The notes: generated from the sequence alone by a model not told the origin. A DNA stretch of 64,000 bases from Candidatus Howiella intestinavium (GCA_904420585.1 CAJFVX010000031.1:1-64000); one strand, 5' to 3'. Positions 27,837 to 37,793 are shown, numbered from the stretch's first letter. Numbers and translations: made by a program.

Positions 27837-28313
27837 TTAGTTTTCGGCCGACAAACTTCCCCCGTTTTCTACCACTTCACCCCTGCTGTCCGGGTTGGTG
27901 GTGATGTAATCCACCTGGCCCCGCTCCTTCTTCTGCATGCCCAGCTCCTCGGCGGCCTCCTCGATATTCTTATAGGATACCTTCCGCTCAATTTCCATAA
28001 GCAGCCGGGTTTCCTCGCTCTTCTGCTCATCCAGGGCGGACTGGGCCTTGCCTATTTGGTTGGTGACCTCGTTGACCTCCACCCGCAGATAGATGGAGCC
28101 GCAGAGCATGGCCAGCACCAGCCCCGCCATTAGGAAGCTGGAAATCTTTCCGGCCAGCTGCCTTGCCTCCGCCTTCTTGGCGGCCTGCTTACGGACAGGC
28201 ATTTTCACGATATTGGGCTTCCGGCGGGGCGCTTCCGCCGGCTCCTGCTCCTTGGGCAGGAACATGGAAAAATCGTGGGCTAAGCTATCGTGGGTATATT
28301 CCAGATTGTTCAA
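27837..28313 (-). CDS. ftsL: FtsL-like septum formation initiator protein
   Basis: Small single-TM protein followed by a coiled-coil, located between rsmH and the class B PBP. Confidence 0.75.
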   Translation of the reverse strand: MNNLEYTHDSLAHDFSMFLPKEQEPAEAPRRKPNIVKMPVRKQAAKKAEARQLAGKISSFLMAGLVLAMLCGSIYLRVEVNEVTNQIGKAQSALDEQKSEETRLLMEIERKVSYKNIEEAAEELGMQKKERGQVDYITTNPDSRGEVVENGGSLSAEN

Positions 28314-28343
28314 TGCCGTCCGTCCTTTCTTATCTCTGTACCC

Positions 28344-29309
28344 TTAGGTATCGTCTTCCTTAATTTTGCGCACCGCCCGCAGCTTGGCACTGCGGCTGCG
28401 CAGGTTTTCCGCCAGTTCCTCGGGCGATGGGGCCGCCGGTTTGCGCAGTACCAGTTCCCCGCGGGGGGTCTTTCCGCAGACGCAGACCGGGAAATCCGGC
28501 GGACATTCGCAGCCCTTGCAGAAGGCGGCGAACCGCTGTTTCACCATCCTGTCCTCCAAAGAATGGAAGGTGATGACGGCCAGCACGCCGCCTACCTTCA
28601 GCCGGCCGAAGGCTGTGTCCAAGCCATCAGACAGGCTGTCCAGTTCCCGGTTGACGGCGATGCGCAGGGCCTGGAAGCACCTGCGGGCGGGATGCCCGTC
28701 CCGCCGGGCCGCTGCCGGAACCGCTTCCCTGATAATCTCGGCCAGCCGGCCGGTGGTGGTCACCGGCTCCTTTTCCCGCTCCCGCAGGATGGCCACGGCA
28801 ATGCGGCCGGCGAATTTCTCTTCCCCGTATTCCCTGAATATGCGGGTCAGTTCTTCGGCCGTCAGGGTATTCACCAAATCGGCTGCAGTGGTCCCCGTTT
28901 TGCTCATGCGCATGTCCAGGGGCGCGTCCCCGTGATAGGAAAAGCCCCGTTCCTTATTGTCCAGCTGAAAGGAGGATACCCCCAAATCCAGCAGCACGCC
29001 GTCCACCTGTCCGACGCCTAGCTCATCCAGCGCCCGGTCCATGTCCCGGAAGTTGCACTGCACCACCTGTGCACAGGGGTAGGCCGCCAGGCGTTGGGCA
29101 GCCGTGCGCACCGCGTCCGGGTCCTGGTCCAGGGCGATGAGCCGGCCCCCGTCCAGGCGGGCGGCTATCCGGGACGCGTGCCCCGCGCCGCCGGCCGTGC
29201 CGTCTACATATATGCCCTCCGGCTTTATGCCCAGGGCCTCCAGGGTTTCATTTAAAAGCACCGGCTTATGGGAAAACGCCAGCGGGGCGTCCGCGGCCTT
29301 GTCCGCCAT
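28344..29309 (-). CDS. rsmH: 16S rRNA (cytosine1402-N4)-methyltransferase
   Basis: 'HKPVLLNETLEAL', 'YVDGTAGGAGHASRIAARL', 'DGVLLDLGVSSFQLD', 'AVITFHSLEDRMVKQ'. Confidence 0.96.
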   Translation of the reverse strand: MADKAADAPLAFSHKPVLLNETLEALGIKPEGIYVDGTAGGAGHASRIAARLDGGRLIALDQDPDAVRTAAQRLAAYPCAQVVQCNFRDMDRALDELGVGQVDGVLLDLGVSSFQLDNKERGFSYHGDAPLDMRMSKTGTTAADLVNTLTAEELTRIFREYGEEKFAGRIAVAILREREKEPVTTTGRLAEIIREAVPAAARRDGHPARRCFQALRIAVNRELDSLSDGLDTAFGRLKVGGVLAVITFHSLEDRMVKQRFAAFCKGCECPPDFPVCVCGKTPRGELVLRKPAAPSPEELAENLRSRSAKLRAVRKIKEDDT

Positions 29310-29324
29310 AGGGAACGCCTCCTT

Positions 29325-29780
29325 TTAAAAATCCAGCTCTTCCATGAGGGCGGCGATGTTTTCGGGCGTATTCTCCGCATTCTCCTCTTCCCACTGGTCC
29401 TTGCTCCAGATTTCCACGTGGTTGGAAACGCCTACAATGGCGGCCGCGCCCTCCAGTTCCGCATACTCCCGCAGCTTTTGGGGAATCAGCACGCGGCCCT
29501 GGGCGTCGCATTCCAGCTCCACGGCGCTGGAATAGATAAACCGGCGGATTTTCCGGGATTTCATGGTGGGCATGGCCTGGATTTTTTCATCCAGCTTCTG
29601 CCACTCCTCAGCCGAATAGACGAAAAGGCAATGGTTGCCGTCAAAGCCCATGCAGACCACAAACCGGTCCCCCAGGCCCTCCCGCAGCTTGGCGGGGATG
29701 AATATCCGGCCCTTTTTATCGATATTATGCCGGAACTCACCGAACAGCATTGCCTTTCCCTCCCTTCTGTACTGACGCAT
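29325..29780 (-). CDS. mraZ: Transcriptional regulator MraZ
   Basis: 'MLFGEFRHNIDKKGRIFIPAKLRE', 'DAQGRVLIPQKLREYA'. Start may be internal at MLFGEF. Confidence 0.95.
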   Translation of the reverse strand: MRQYRREGKAMLFGEFRHNIDKKGRIFIPAKLREGLGDRFVVCMGFDGNHCLFVYSAEEWQKLDEKIQAMPTMKSRKIRRFIYSSAVELECDAQGRVLIPQKLREYAELEGAAAIVGVSNHVEIWSKDQWEEENAENTPENIAALMEELDF

Positions 29781-29783
29781 CCC

Positions 29784-29818
29784 CCACTTACATGGGATAT
29801 TGCTCCACCCTGCGCCAC
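29784..29818 (-). promoter_or_regulatory. Putative MraZ box repeats
   Basis: Minus-strand GTGG at 29815-29818, 29805-29808 and 29784-29787 (spacings 10 and 21), between TSS and mraZ. Confidence 0.45.
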
Positions 29819-29828
29819 TTATAGGAAC

Positions 29829-29857
29829 ATTATAGGGGATTTTCCCGGCAATTGCAA
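29829..29857 (-). promoter_or_regulatory. Sigma-A promoter of the dcw cluster
   Basis: Minus strand TTGCAA - 17 bp - TATAAT. Confidence 0.75.
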
Positions 29858-29989
29858 GGGCAGACTAGGACATGACTCCAAGAAAATTTTTCCGGTTTGT
29901 GCCAAAGACTACACATGGCACAAGATGTTGTGGGAAGAGAATAAACGTTCGGATTTTATGGGATAAAAGGCCGGTTATCCGGTGCGCTG

Positions 29990-30055
29990 CAAGGCGGTGG
30001 TGCAAATTCCCACGATTTTCCCTTCCGTGGGGCGCAGTCCCACAGAAGGGGCGGC
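29990..30055 (+). ncRNA. Structured leader with two mutually exclusive hairpins, upstream of a lipoprotein gene
   Basis: CCCACG (30009-30014) can pair with CGTGGG (30026-30031), or CCCTTCCGTGGG (30020-30031) with CCCACAGAAGGG (30039-30050, one C-A mismatch). Confidence 0.35.
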
Positions 30056-30151
30056 CGGCTGTGCAAAGACGATGAAAAAGATTGTACAGGGCAGAGAAAC
30101 AAAAGGCGAGGCAAATGACACTTTATTTACAGAGAGAGGAGATGAACGGTC

Positions 30152-30790
30152 ATGCGCAAATTCCTTACTTTATTTCTCATCCTGTGCACCGGCCTGCTTT
30201 CGGCCTGCCAGGCGGCAGGTTCGCCTTCTGCCTCATCGCCTGCTTCAAAAGGACAAGGAGCGGACCAAGGTGGTATTTCTGCTGCATCCACAGCCAGCAC
30301 CGCTTCCCACCCTTTTGCTGCATCCGCCGCATCACATACCGCCGAGGCAGCGGAAGCACAGCAGGAACCCCCGGAATCTTATGAGATGGTCGTATATACA
30401 AACGGCCTGCCCACCGCCGTGGAACCCGGCAGCCGGCAGGCTGAGGAAATTATGCAGGCGGTAACCGCCCTCTGCGAAGGGACAGGGCAAATCGTCCCCC
30501 TGGCGATGCCGGAAGCGCCCGCCGGGCAGGAGGCTGCCGGCCCCATTGAGGAGGCGAAAAATGCTTCCGCCCTGGAAATCTCCTATGGGCAGGACATCAC
30601 CCTTTCTTTTCATCTGGAGCAAACAGAGGGAAATATACAGGCTGAAACCCTGACCTTTGACAGGATGCTTATCGCCCCTGAGCAGCGGCTGGTTTTCCTG
30701 TACGCCGACGGCAGCTACCGAGACGGCCCCATCCGGTTTTATGAGGAAGAGGACTTTGCCGCTGTCCGGGAGCTTTTAGAGAACCCCTGA
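30152..30790 (+). CDS. Hypothetical lipoprotein
   Basis: Lipobox 'LLSACQAAG', Ala/Ser-rich linker, C-terminal globular domain. No family recognised. Confidence 0.75.
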   Translation: MRKFLTLFLILCTGLLSACQAAGSPSASSPASKGQGADQGGISAASTASTASHPFAASAASHTAEAAEAQQEPPESYEMVVYTNGLPTAVEPGSRQAEEIMQAVTALCEGTGQIVPLAMPEAPAGQEAAGPIEEAKNASALEISYGQDITLSFHLEQTEGNIQAETLTFDRMLIAPEQRLVFLYADGSYRDGPIRFYEEEDFAAVRELLENP

Positions 30791-30815
30791 TTGAAGCAGC
30801 ACACAAAACGCAAAA

Positions 30816-30838
30816 GGGCCGCCCACACCGGGCGGCCC
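30816..30838. terminator. Probable bidirectional terminator
   Basis: GGGCCGCCC-acacc-GGGCGGCCC between the convergent lipoprotein gene and lysA. Confidence 0.65.
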
Positions 30839-30858
30839 CTCATCATTTGCACACTATT

Positions 30859-32151
30859 TTACATATCATTCCGGCAGAGGTCTTCATAGGTCTCGCCCTT
30901 GACGATAACCCGGGCCTCCCCGTCCTTTACCATGACCACCGGCGGCCGGCAAATCCGGTTGTAGTTGCTGGACATGGTGTAGTTATACGCGCCGGTGGCC
31001 AGCACCGCCAGGATGTCCCCCGGCTCGCAGTACTGGATTTTGGTATTCTCCTGAATCAGGTCGCCGCTCTCGCAGCACTTGCCGGCTACCGTCACCGTAA
31101 AGTTCCGGGGCTTGCCGGCCTTGTTGGCCGTGATGACCTCATACCCCGCCTGGTAAAGGGCGTAGCGGGGATTGTCAGTCATGCCGCCGTCGATGGACAC
31201 ATAAGTCCGCACCCCCGGGATATCCTTGACCGCGCCTACGGTATAGAGGGTGATGCCGGCGGGGCCCACGATGGAACGGCCGGGTTCGATATAGATATAG
31301 GGCGTCTCCAGCTTTTCGGCCGCGCAGGTGGCGGCTACCGTACCGGCCACCTTTTCCATAAAGGCATGGTAGGGCTGGGGATGCTCCTCCTCTTTATACC
31401 GGATGCCGAATCCGCCGCCCAGGTTCAGTTCCTTTATCTGGATGCCCTCCTTTTGCAGGCGGGCCATAAAGCGCAGCATGACCTCGGCCGCCAGGCAGAA
31501 GGGGTCCAGCTCAAAAATTTGGGAGCCGATGTGGCAGTGCAGCCCCACAAGCTCCAGGCCGGACAGGGAATGGGCCAGCCGGGCCGCCTCTTCGGCCTCC
31601 CCCGTCTCCAGGGCAAAGCCGAATTTGGAATCGATTTGGCCGGTGCGGATGAAATTGTGGGTGTGGGCGTCGATGCCCGGCTTGATGCGCAGGAACACCC
31701 GCACCCTCCTGCCCATTTCCGCCGCCAGACGGCTGAGGGTATGCAGCTCGGTCATATTGTCGGCCACGATGGTGCCCACGTTCTTCTCCAGAGCCAGCTT
31801 AAGTTCGGCTTCGGTTTTATTGTTGCCGTGGAAAAAGATTTTGTCCGCGGGGAAACCGGCCGCCAGGGCCGTATACAGCTCGCCTCCCGACACCACATCC
31901 GCCCCCATGCCCTCTTCGGCCATGATGCGGTAGATTTCCTTGCAGCAGAAGGCCTTGCTGGCGTATAAGGGCAAACCCTTGCCGCCGTAAAATTCGTCGA
32001 TGGAGGCCTTGTAGCTGCGGCAGGCCTCCCGGATGGCGGTCTCGTCCATAACGTATAGAGGCGTGCCGTAGGCGGCGGCCAAATCCACCGTATCGGCCCC
32101 GCCGATGGTCAGGTGTCCCTTTTCGTTCACGTCCAGGCATGTGCTGATCAT
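30859..32151 (-). CDS. lysA: Diaminopimelate decarboxylase
   Basis: 'PLYASKAFCCKEIYRI', 'FFHGNNKTEAEL', 'LNLGGGFGIRY', 'GRSIVGPAGITLYTVG'. Confidence 0.95.
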   Translation of the reverse strand: MISTCLDVNEKGHLTIGGADTVDLAAAYGTPLYVMDETAIREACRSYKASIDEFYGGKGLPLYASKAFCCKEIYRIMAEEGMGADVVSGGELYTALAAGFPADKIFFHGNNKTEAELKLALEKNVGTIVADNMTELHTLSRLAAEMGRRVRVFLRIKPGIDAHTHNFIRTGQIDSKFGFALETGEAEEAARLAHSLSGLELVGLHCHIGSQIFELDPFCLAAEVMLRFMARLQKEGIQIKELNLGGGFGIRYKEEEHPQPYHAFMEKVAGTVAATCAAEKLETPYIYIEPGRSIVGPAGITLYTVGAVKDIPGVRTYVSIDGGMTDNPRYALYQAGYEVITANKAGKPRNFTVTVAGKCCESGDLIQENTKIQYCEPGDILAVLATGAYNYTMSSNYNRICRPPVVMVKDGEARVIVKGETYEDLCRNDM

Positions 32152-32768
32152 GTGTTTTCCCCCGTTTCCTTCCCATTTTCCTGCCCTCCCGCCGCGGCCT
32201 CCACGGCCGCCCGCAGGGCTTCTACCCCTTCCCCATTGACGGCGGAAAAGGGAATAACCGGCACCGTCGCCGGCAAAAAGGCCAGTTCTTCTTTCAAGGC
32301 CGCCTCTCGGGCCGCCCGCTGGCCTTTATTCAGCTTGTCGCTCTTGGTCAGGGCCACGCATACGGGAAAGCCGCTTTCCAAAAGGAAATGCAGCATGGAC
32401 AGGTCGTCCTCCGTAGGCGGGTGGCGCATATCGACAAGCTGCACCACCAGCCGGATATCCCGGCCGGACTGGAAGTAGTGCTCCATCAGCCCCGCCCAGC
32501 GCAGCTTTTCCGCCCGGGCCACCTTGGCGTAGCCGTACCCCGGCAGGTCGCAGAGCCGGATATGCTCCAGGCGGAAGAAATTGATGGTCACCGTCTTTCC
32601 CGGCTTGGCGCTGACCCGGGCCAGGGCCTTCCGACCCAGCAGTTTATTTAAAAGGGACGATTTGCCCACGTTGGACCGGCCCGAAAAACAGATTTCCGGC
32701 CGGTCGGCGGGGGGCAGCTGCTCGGGCGTCCCATAGGAGGCCTCAAAGGCCACGGTATGGTAATTCAT
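32148..32768 (-). CDS. engB: Ribosome biogenesis GTP-binding protein YsxC/EngB
   Basis: 'EICFSGRSNVGKSSLLNKLLGRK', 'LCDLPGYGYAKV', 'LTKSDKLNK'. Confidence 0.95.
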   Translation of the reverse strand: MNYHTVAFEASYGTPEQLPPADRPEICFSGRSNVGKSSLLNKLLGRKALARVSAKPGKTVTINFFRLEHIRLCDLPGYGYAKVARAEKLRWAGLMEHYFQSGRDIRLVVQLVDMRHPPTEDDLSMLHFLLESGFPVCVALTKSDKLNKGQRAAREAALKEELAFLPATVPVIPFSAVNGEGVEALRAAVEAAAGGQENGKETGENT

Positions 32769-32803
32769 GCGTCATCCTCCCTTCCGTCTTGCCTGTGCCC
32801 GCC

Positions 32804-35215
32804 CTACTGGCTGATGCCCTTGGCAGCCGGCTCGGCCGGCTTATCCAGAGGCGGCGTGGGCGTACAGCCCGCCGGCGGCAGGGGCTTGGGCGGGGTCACC
32901 AGGGCCTTGCGGATAACCGTGCCCACGTCCTCCACCGGCACAAAGCAGATATGTTCCTTTACCTTCTGATCCAGTTCGGCCAAATCCGGCTCGTTTTCGG
33001 CCGGGATGAAGACCGTCTTAACCCCCGCCCGGTAGGCGGCCATGCTCTTTTCCTTCAGGCCCCCGATGGCCAGCACCCGGCCCCGGAGGGTTACCTCCCC
33101 CGTCATGGCCACGTCCCGCCGCACCGGGATGCCGGTCAGGGCCGATACCAGGGCGGTGGTGATGGTCACGCCGGCCGAGGGGCCGTCCTTGGGCACCGCC
33201 GCCTCGGTGGCGTGGACATGGATGTCCTTATTCTTATAGAAATCCGCCGGGATGCCCAGGGAGGAAGCCTTGCTGCGGACATAACTCACCGCCGTCTGGG
33301 CCGACTCCTTCATCACATCCCCCAGGGAACCGGTGAGGGATACCTTTCCGGTGCCCTCCAGCGCGGCCACCTCCAGCTGCATGAGCTCGCCGCCCACCGA
33401 CGTCCAGGCCAGGCCATTGATGACCCCCACCTGGTCCTCCCGGAGAATCTGCTCCGGCCGGTACTTGGCCGGCCCCAGCAGCTCCTTCAAATCCGACGCC
33501 TTGATGGACACCTTCTTCTCCCCCGAGGCCAGCCGCTTGGCCGCCTTCCGGCAGAGGGAGGCGATGGCCCGCTCCAGCTTGCGCACGCCGGCCTCCCTAG
33601 TATAATTGTCTATGAGGCTGTACAACGTGCTGTCGGCAATCCGGCAGGTTGCCGCCGTCAGCCCGTGCTTCTCCAGCTGCTTTTTCACCAGGTGCCGCCG
33701 GGCTATCTGGAACTTGTCCTCCCGGGTATAGCTGGGCAGCTCGATGACCTCCATGCGGTCCAGCAGAGGCCCCGGGATGGTGTCCAGGGTGTTGGCGGTG
33801 GTTAAGAAGAGCACCCGGCTCAAGTCAAAGGGCAGTTCGATGTAGTGATCCCGGAAGGCGTAGTTCTGTTCGGCGTCCAGGGCCTCCAGCAGGGCCGCCG
33901 AGGGGTCGCCCCGGTAGTCCCGGCCCAGCTTGTCCACCTCGTCCAGCAGCAGCAGGGGATTGCTGCTGCCCGCCTGCCGGATGGCGTTGATAATCCGGCC
34001 GGGCATGGCCCCGATATAGGTCTTCCGATGTCCCCGGATTTCGGCCTCGTCCGACACACCTCCTAAGGACAGCCGGGCGTACTTCCGCCCCATGCAGGCG
34101 GCTATGGATTTGGCGATGGAGGTCTTGCCCACGCCGGGCGGCCCCACCAGGCAGATGATCTGGCCGGTGATGTCCGGCTTTAGGGCGAAGACCGAAAGCT
34201 GCTCGAGAATCCGCTCCTTGACCTTTTCCAGGCCGTAATGGTCCTTATCCAGCTGCTTACGGGCCTTTTCGATGTCGATTTTATCCTTGGTATAGACGCC
34301 CCAGGGCAGTTCCAAACAGGTGTCCAGATACCCCCGCACCACCGTAGCCTCGTGGGAGCCCATGGGCATCCTGGCCAGCTTGTCGGCCTCCTTGCAGAGC
34401 TTTTCCTTGATTTCGTCCGGCGCCTTCAGGGCGTTTATCTTTTCCTTGTAAACCTCGGCCTCTTCGGCGGGATTGTCCCCGTCGTTCAGCTCCTCGCTGA
34501 CCGCTTTCAGCTGCTCCCGCAGATAGTAGTCCCGCTGGTTGTCCTCCATCTGGCCCTTGACCTTTTCGGCGATTTCCATATCCAGGGCCAGGACCTCGCA
34601 CTCCTTGGTGAGCACCTGCACCAGCTTCTCCAGCCGCCGCACCGGATGCAGTTCCTCCAGAACGGCCTGCTTGTCCTCCATGGGAATGGCCAGATTGGCG
34701 GCCAGGTAATCGGCCAGCTGGCCGGGGTCCTCCGCGCTGAGCACCGCCACCGACACGTCGGGGGGCAGCTTGGGAGCCAGGGCGGCGTACTGCTCAAACA
34801 GGGAACGGGCATGCCGCAGCAGGGCCTCCTGGTAAGAGGCCGACGTGCGCACGGGCATCTGCTTGCAGGGGGCTATCTGCCCCAGCATCCCCGGCTCGGT
34901 GCGCAGCATCTCCAGGCAGACGGCCCGCTGCAGGCCCTCCACCAGCACTCGGAGGGTCTCCCCCGGCAGCTTAAGCACCTGCCGTACCCGAGCCAGGCAG
35001 CCGATTTGATAGAGCCCCTGGGGTGCCGGGTCATCCTCCCGGATGTCCTGCTGGGCCGTCAGGAATATGGTCTGGTCGGCGGCCACAGCTTGGTTCAGCG
35101 CCGCCACCGATTTGGGGCGGCCCACGTCAAAGTGCAGCATCATACCCGGGAAAAGCACCAGGCCCCGCAGGGCCAGCACCGGCAGCACCCGGATTTCTTT
35201 TGTGTCATTCGGCAT
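32804..35215 (-). CDS. lon: ATP-dependent protease Lon
   Basis: '[19 protein letters not shown]', catalytic '[18 protein letters not shown]', N-terminal LAN domain. Confidence 0.96.
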   Translation of the reverse strand: MPNDTKEIRVLPVLALRGLVLFPGMMLHFDVGRPKSVAALNQAVAADQTIFLTAQQDIREDDPAPQGLYQIGCLARVRQVLKLPGETLRVLVEGLQRAVCLEMLRTEPGMLGQIAPCKQMPVRTSASYQEALLRHARSLFEQYAALAPKLPPDVSVAVLSAEDPGQLADYLAANLAIPMEDKQAVLEELHPVRRLEKLVQVLTKECEVLALDMEIAEKVKGQMEDNQRDYYLREQLKAVSEELNDGDNPAEEAEVYKEKINALKAPDEIKEKLCKEADKLARMPMGSHEATVVRGYLDTCLELPWGVYTKDKIDIEKARKQLDKDHYGLEKVKERILEQLSVFALKPDITGQIICLVGPPGVGKTSIAKSIAACMGRKYARLSLGGVSDEAEIRGHRKTYIGAMPGRIINAIRQAGSSNPLLLLDEVDKLGRDYRGDPSAALLEALDAEQNYAFRDHYIELPFDLSRVLFLTTANTLDTIPGPLLDRMEVIELPSYTREDKFQIARRHLVKKQLEKHGLTAATCRIADSTLYSLIDNYTREAGVRKLERAIASLCRKAAKRLASGEKKVSIKASDLKELLGPAKYRPEQILREDQVGVINGLAWTSVGGELMQLEVAALEGTGKVSLTGSLGDVMKESAQTAVSYVRSKASSLGIPADFYKNKDIHVHATEAAVPKDGPSAGVTITTALVSALTGIPVRRDVAMTGEVTLRGRVLAIGGLKEKSMAAYRAGVKTVFIPAENEPDLAELDQKVKEHICFVPVEDVGTVIRKALVTPPKPLPPAGCTPTPPLDKPAEPAAKGISQ

Positions 35216-35286
35216 GTGTATATATCCCTCCGTTACGGAGCCGCTATTAGACGGCTATGTCGGTTCATTTTGTCCTTATTTGGGTC

Positions 35287-35315
35287 ATTATACAATAAAA
35301 TGCTGCTTTATGCAA
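35287..35315 (-). promoter_or_regulatory. Sigma-A promoter of lon
   Basis: Minus strand TTGCAT - 17 bp - TATAAT. Confidence 0.65.
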
Positions 35316-35393
35316 CCAAAAGCCGCAGGGGGAAATGTCGGAAAATCTCCCTTCTTCTCCGTTTTTTCACACGCGATAATCCGTCCGGGCGTA

Positions 35394-35422
35394 TTGCCAG
35401 GGCTTTGGGGCTTTGGTATAAT
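35394..35422 (+). promoter_or_regulatory. Sigma-A promoter of the GH127-like gene
   Basis: TTGCCA - 17 bp - TATAAT. Confidence 0.65.
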
Positions 35423-35481
35423 AAGGCTCGTGAAAAAATCCGGCTTTTTCGCCGGCAGATGAACGGAGGAGGAAGCATACC

Positions 35482-37314
35482 ATGCCGACAAAAACCCCCT
35501 ATTCCTTTTTTGAAACCACCGCCATCCGCCCCACAGGGTGGCTGCGCCGCCAGCTGGAAATCCAGGCTGCGGGCCTGACCAGCCGGCTGGCCGAATTCTG
35601 GCCCGATATACGGGACAGCGCCTGGATCGGCGGCAAGGCCGACGGCTGGGAGCGTGTGCCCTACTGGCTGGACGGCCTCATCCCCTTAGCCTGGCTGCTG
35701 GATGACGAGAAGCTGCAGGCCACCGCCAAGCGGTACATCGACGGCATCCTGGCCGCCCAGGAGGAGGACGGCTGGATCTGCCCCTGCGAGGACCGGGGAC
35801 GGTACGACGTATGGGCCTACCTGCTGATTCTAAAGGTGCTGGTGGTCTACCACCGGGCCACCGGCGACGACCGGATTGAGGAAGCCGTCCGCCGGGCCCT
35901 GAAGTGCCTGGACTGGCATGTGGACGGCAACACCCTTTTCGGCTGGGCCCAGACCCGCTGGTATGAGGGGCTGGTGGCCATCCTCTGGCTTTACGAACGC
36001 ACGGGGGAGGACTGGCTGCTGCAGCTGGCCGCCAAACTCCGCTGCTCCGGCTTTGACTGGAAGGAGTTCTTCGGCAAAAACTGGCCTTATGAAACCGTCA
36101 CCGCCAAGACCCACTGGGGGCAGTTCAATCACGTGGTCAACAACGCCATGATGCTCAAGGGTCAGGCCCTCTACGGCCGCATCAGCGGCGACCCCTCCGA
36201 CGCTGCCTTCGGGGAACATGCCTACAACACCCTCATGCGCTACCACGGCATGGTCACCGGCGTCTTCTCGGGCGACGAGTGCCTGGACGGGGACAGCCCC
36301 TTCCAGGGCACCGAGCTCTGCGCCGTGGCCGAGCTGATGTACTCCTTTGAGCACCTCTTTGCCGCTTCCGGCGACGCCAAGTGGGGCGACCGGCTGGAAT
36401 CGGTGGCCTTCAACGCCTTCCCCGCCACCTTCACCCCCGATATGAACGCCCATCAGTACGATCAGCAGGTCAACCAGCCCTGGTGCCGCTTTAACCCAAA
36501 GCCCAACTTCGGCACCAACGGTCCCGAGGCCAACCTCTTCGGGGTGGAGCCTAATTACGGCTGCTGCACCTCCAACATGCATCAGGGGTGGCCCAAGTTC
36601 GCCGAATCCCTGTTTATGCGCGGGGAGGACGGCATCGCCGTTCTGGCCTACGCTCCGGCCACGCTGGAAACGGAGGTGGAGGGCGTTCCGGTACAGGTGG
36701 CTTTGGATACGGCCTACCCCTTCCGGGACAGCATCCGTGTCACGGTGTCCTGTCCCCGGCCTGTACGGCTGCGGCTGCGGCTGCGCATCCCCGGCTGGTG
36801 CGCCGCCCCCGACTTCGGCATGGAGGGACAGGCGGAGGATGGATTCTTCTGCATCGACCGCACCTTCACCGGCGAGACGGCCTGGACGGTCACCTTTCCC
36901 ATGGAGGCAAAGCTGGCCGACCGGCCCCGGCAGGCCAAAGCCCTCACCCGGGGACCGCTGGTCTACTCCTTATACATAAAGGAACGCATGGAGAAGCAGC
37001 ACAAGGAGGGCGAGCCCTGGTGGATGGAAAACTGCGAGCTGCACAACGACAGCGAATGGCGGTACGCCTTTGACCTGGCCGATCCCGCATCCCTCCGGTT
37101 TGAAGAGCATGAAATCGGGCAGCAGCCCTTCTCGGCCGAGGGGGCCGGGGTTTCGGTGGAAGTGCCCTGCCGGCCGGTGGCCTGGGAGACCGACGGCCTG
37201 GTACCCGCCGACCTGCCCGGCGCGCCCACCGGCGAACAGGTAATACTGCGGTTTATCCCCTACGGCTGCACCCTGCTGCGCATGACCGAAATGCTCAATC
37301 TGGCTGAAAAGTAA
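35482..37314 (+). CDS. Beta-L-arabinofuranosidase-like protein (DUF1680 / GH127-related)
   Basis: 'YWLDGLIPLAWLLDDEKL', 'ELCAVAELMYSFEHLFAASGDAKWGDRLESVAFNAFPATFTPDM', 'NYGCCTSNMHQGWPKFAESLFMR' (paired Cys). Confidence 0.85.
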   Translation: MPTKTPYSFFETTAIRPTGWLRRQLEIQAAGLTSRLAEFWPDIRDSAWIGGKADGWERVPYWLDGLIPLAWLLDDEKLQATAKRYIDGILAAQEEDGWICPCEDRGRYDVWAYLLILKVLVVYHRATGDDRIEEAVRRALKCLDWHVDGNTLFGWAQTRWYEGLVAILWLYERTGEDWLLQLAAKLRCSGFDWKEFFGKNWPYETVTAKTHWGQFNHVVNNAMMLKGQALYGRISGDPSDAAFGEHAYNTLMRYHGMVTGVFSGDECLDGDSPFQGTELCAVAELMYSFEHLFAASGDAKWGDRLESVAFNAFPATFTPDMNAHQYDQQVNQPWCRFNPKPNFGTNGPEANLFGVEPNYGCCTSNMHQGWPKFAESLFMRGEDGIAVLAYAPATLETEVEGVPVQVALDTAYPFRDSIRVTVSCPRPVRLRLRLRIPGWCAAPDFGMEGQAEDGFFCIDRTFTGETAWTVTFPMEAKLADRPRQAKALTRGPLVYSLYIKERMEKQHKEGEPWWMENCELHNDSEWRYAFDLADPASLRFEEHEIGQQPFSAEGAGVSVEVPCRPVAWETDGLVPADLPGAPTGEQVILRFIPYGCTLLRMTEMLNLAEK

Positions 37315-37360
37315 ACAGAGAGCCGCCCAGCTGCCGCTTATCACGCGGCTCGGGCACGAT

Positions 37361-37397
37361 AAAATTCCCGTCCTGTTCGCACAGGACGGGAATTTTT
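37361..37397 (+). terminator. Rho-independent terminator
   Basis: AAAATTCCCGTCCTGT-tcgc-ACAGGACGGGAATTTTT. Confidence 0.85.
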
Positions 37398-37747
37398 ATC
37401 CGCCGGGCCCGGTTTATGCATACTGCCGATTTATCTTGTATCAGATGTTTCCGTCAAAGTCATTGCAACCGATGTACAGGCCCTCCCCTGTTCGGCAGAC
37501 AGTCCCTCGCCTCCTCAAGAGAGATGTAACCGCCTCACAGCTGAAAGGGTGGGATTGTTGGCCTGCGGCAAACGGAAAGCAAAATCGCCATCATCAGAAA
37601 AAACAAAGCTACTATCTCGCCCTCCCTTTGGACTGAAAACCGCCTCTTTCCCTTCTTCGATTCCGCCGTGGCCACATCCTGCACGGCACAACCGGTCGCG
37701 CCGGCAAGACAGAAACTGAGGATTCCCATCTCAACCCGCATACGAAA

Positions 37748-37778
37748 AAGTCCACCCTGTTTTCACAGGGTGGACTTT
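37748..37778 (-). terminator. Rho-independent terminator after ispH::rpsA
   Basis: AAGTCCACCCTG-ttttca-CAGGGTGGACTT, with T-run on the minus strand. Confidence 0.8.
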
Positions 37779-37793
37779 ATCCCATACTTATAC

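Noticed and set aside
26001-28133. 710-aa plus-strand ORF antisense to spoVD/ftsL
   Set aside because: G/H/V/L-rich shadow translation of the opposite coding strand. The minus-strand PBP is unambiguous.
29985-30055. Possible cobalamin or FMN riboswitch ('GGTGCAAATTCCCACG...GGGGCGCAGTCCCACAG')
   Set aside because: Only short fragments resemble the consensus, and the B12-box order and core are not satisfied. Kept only as a generic structured-leader finding.
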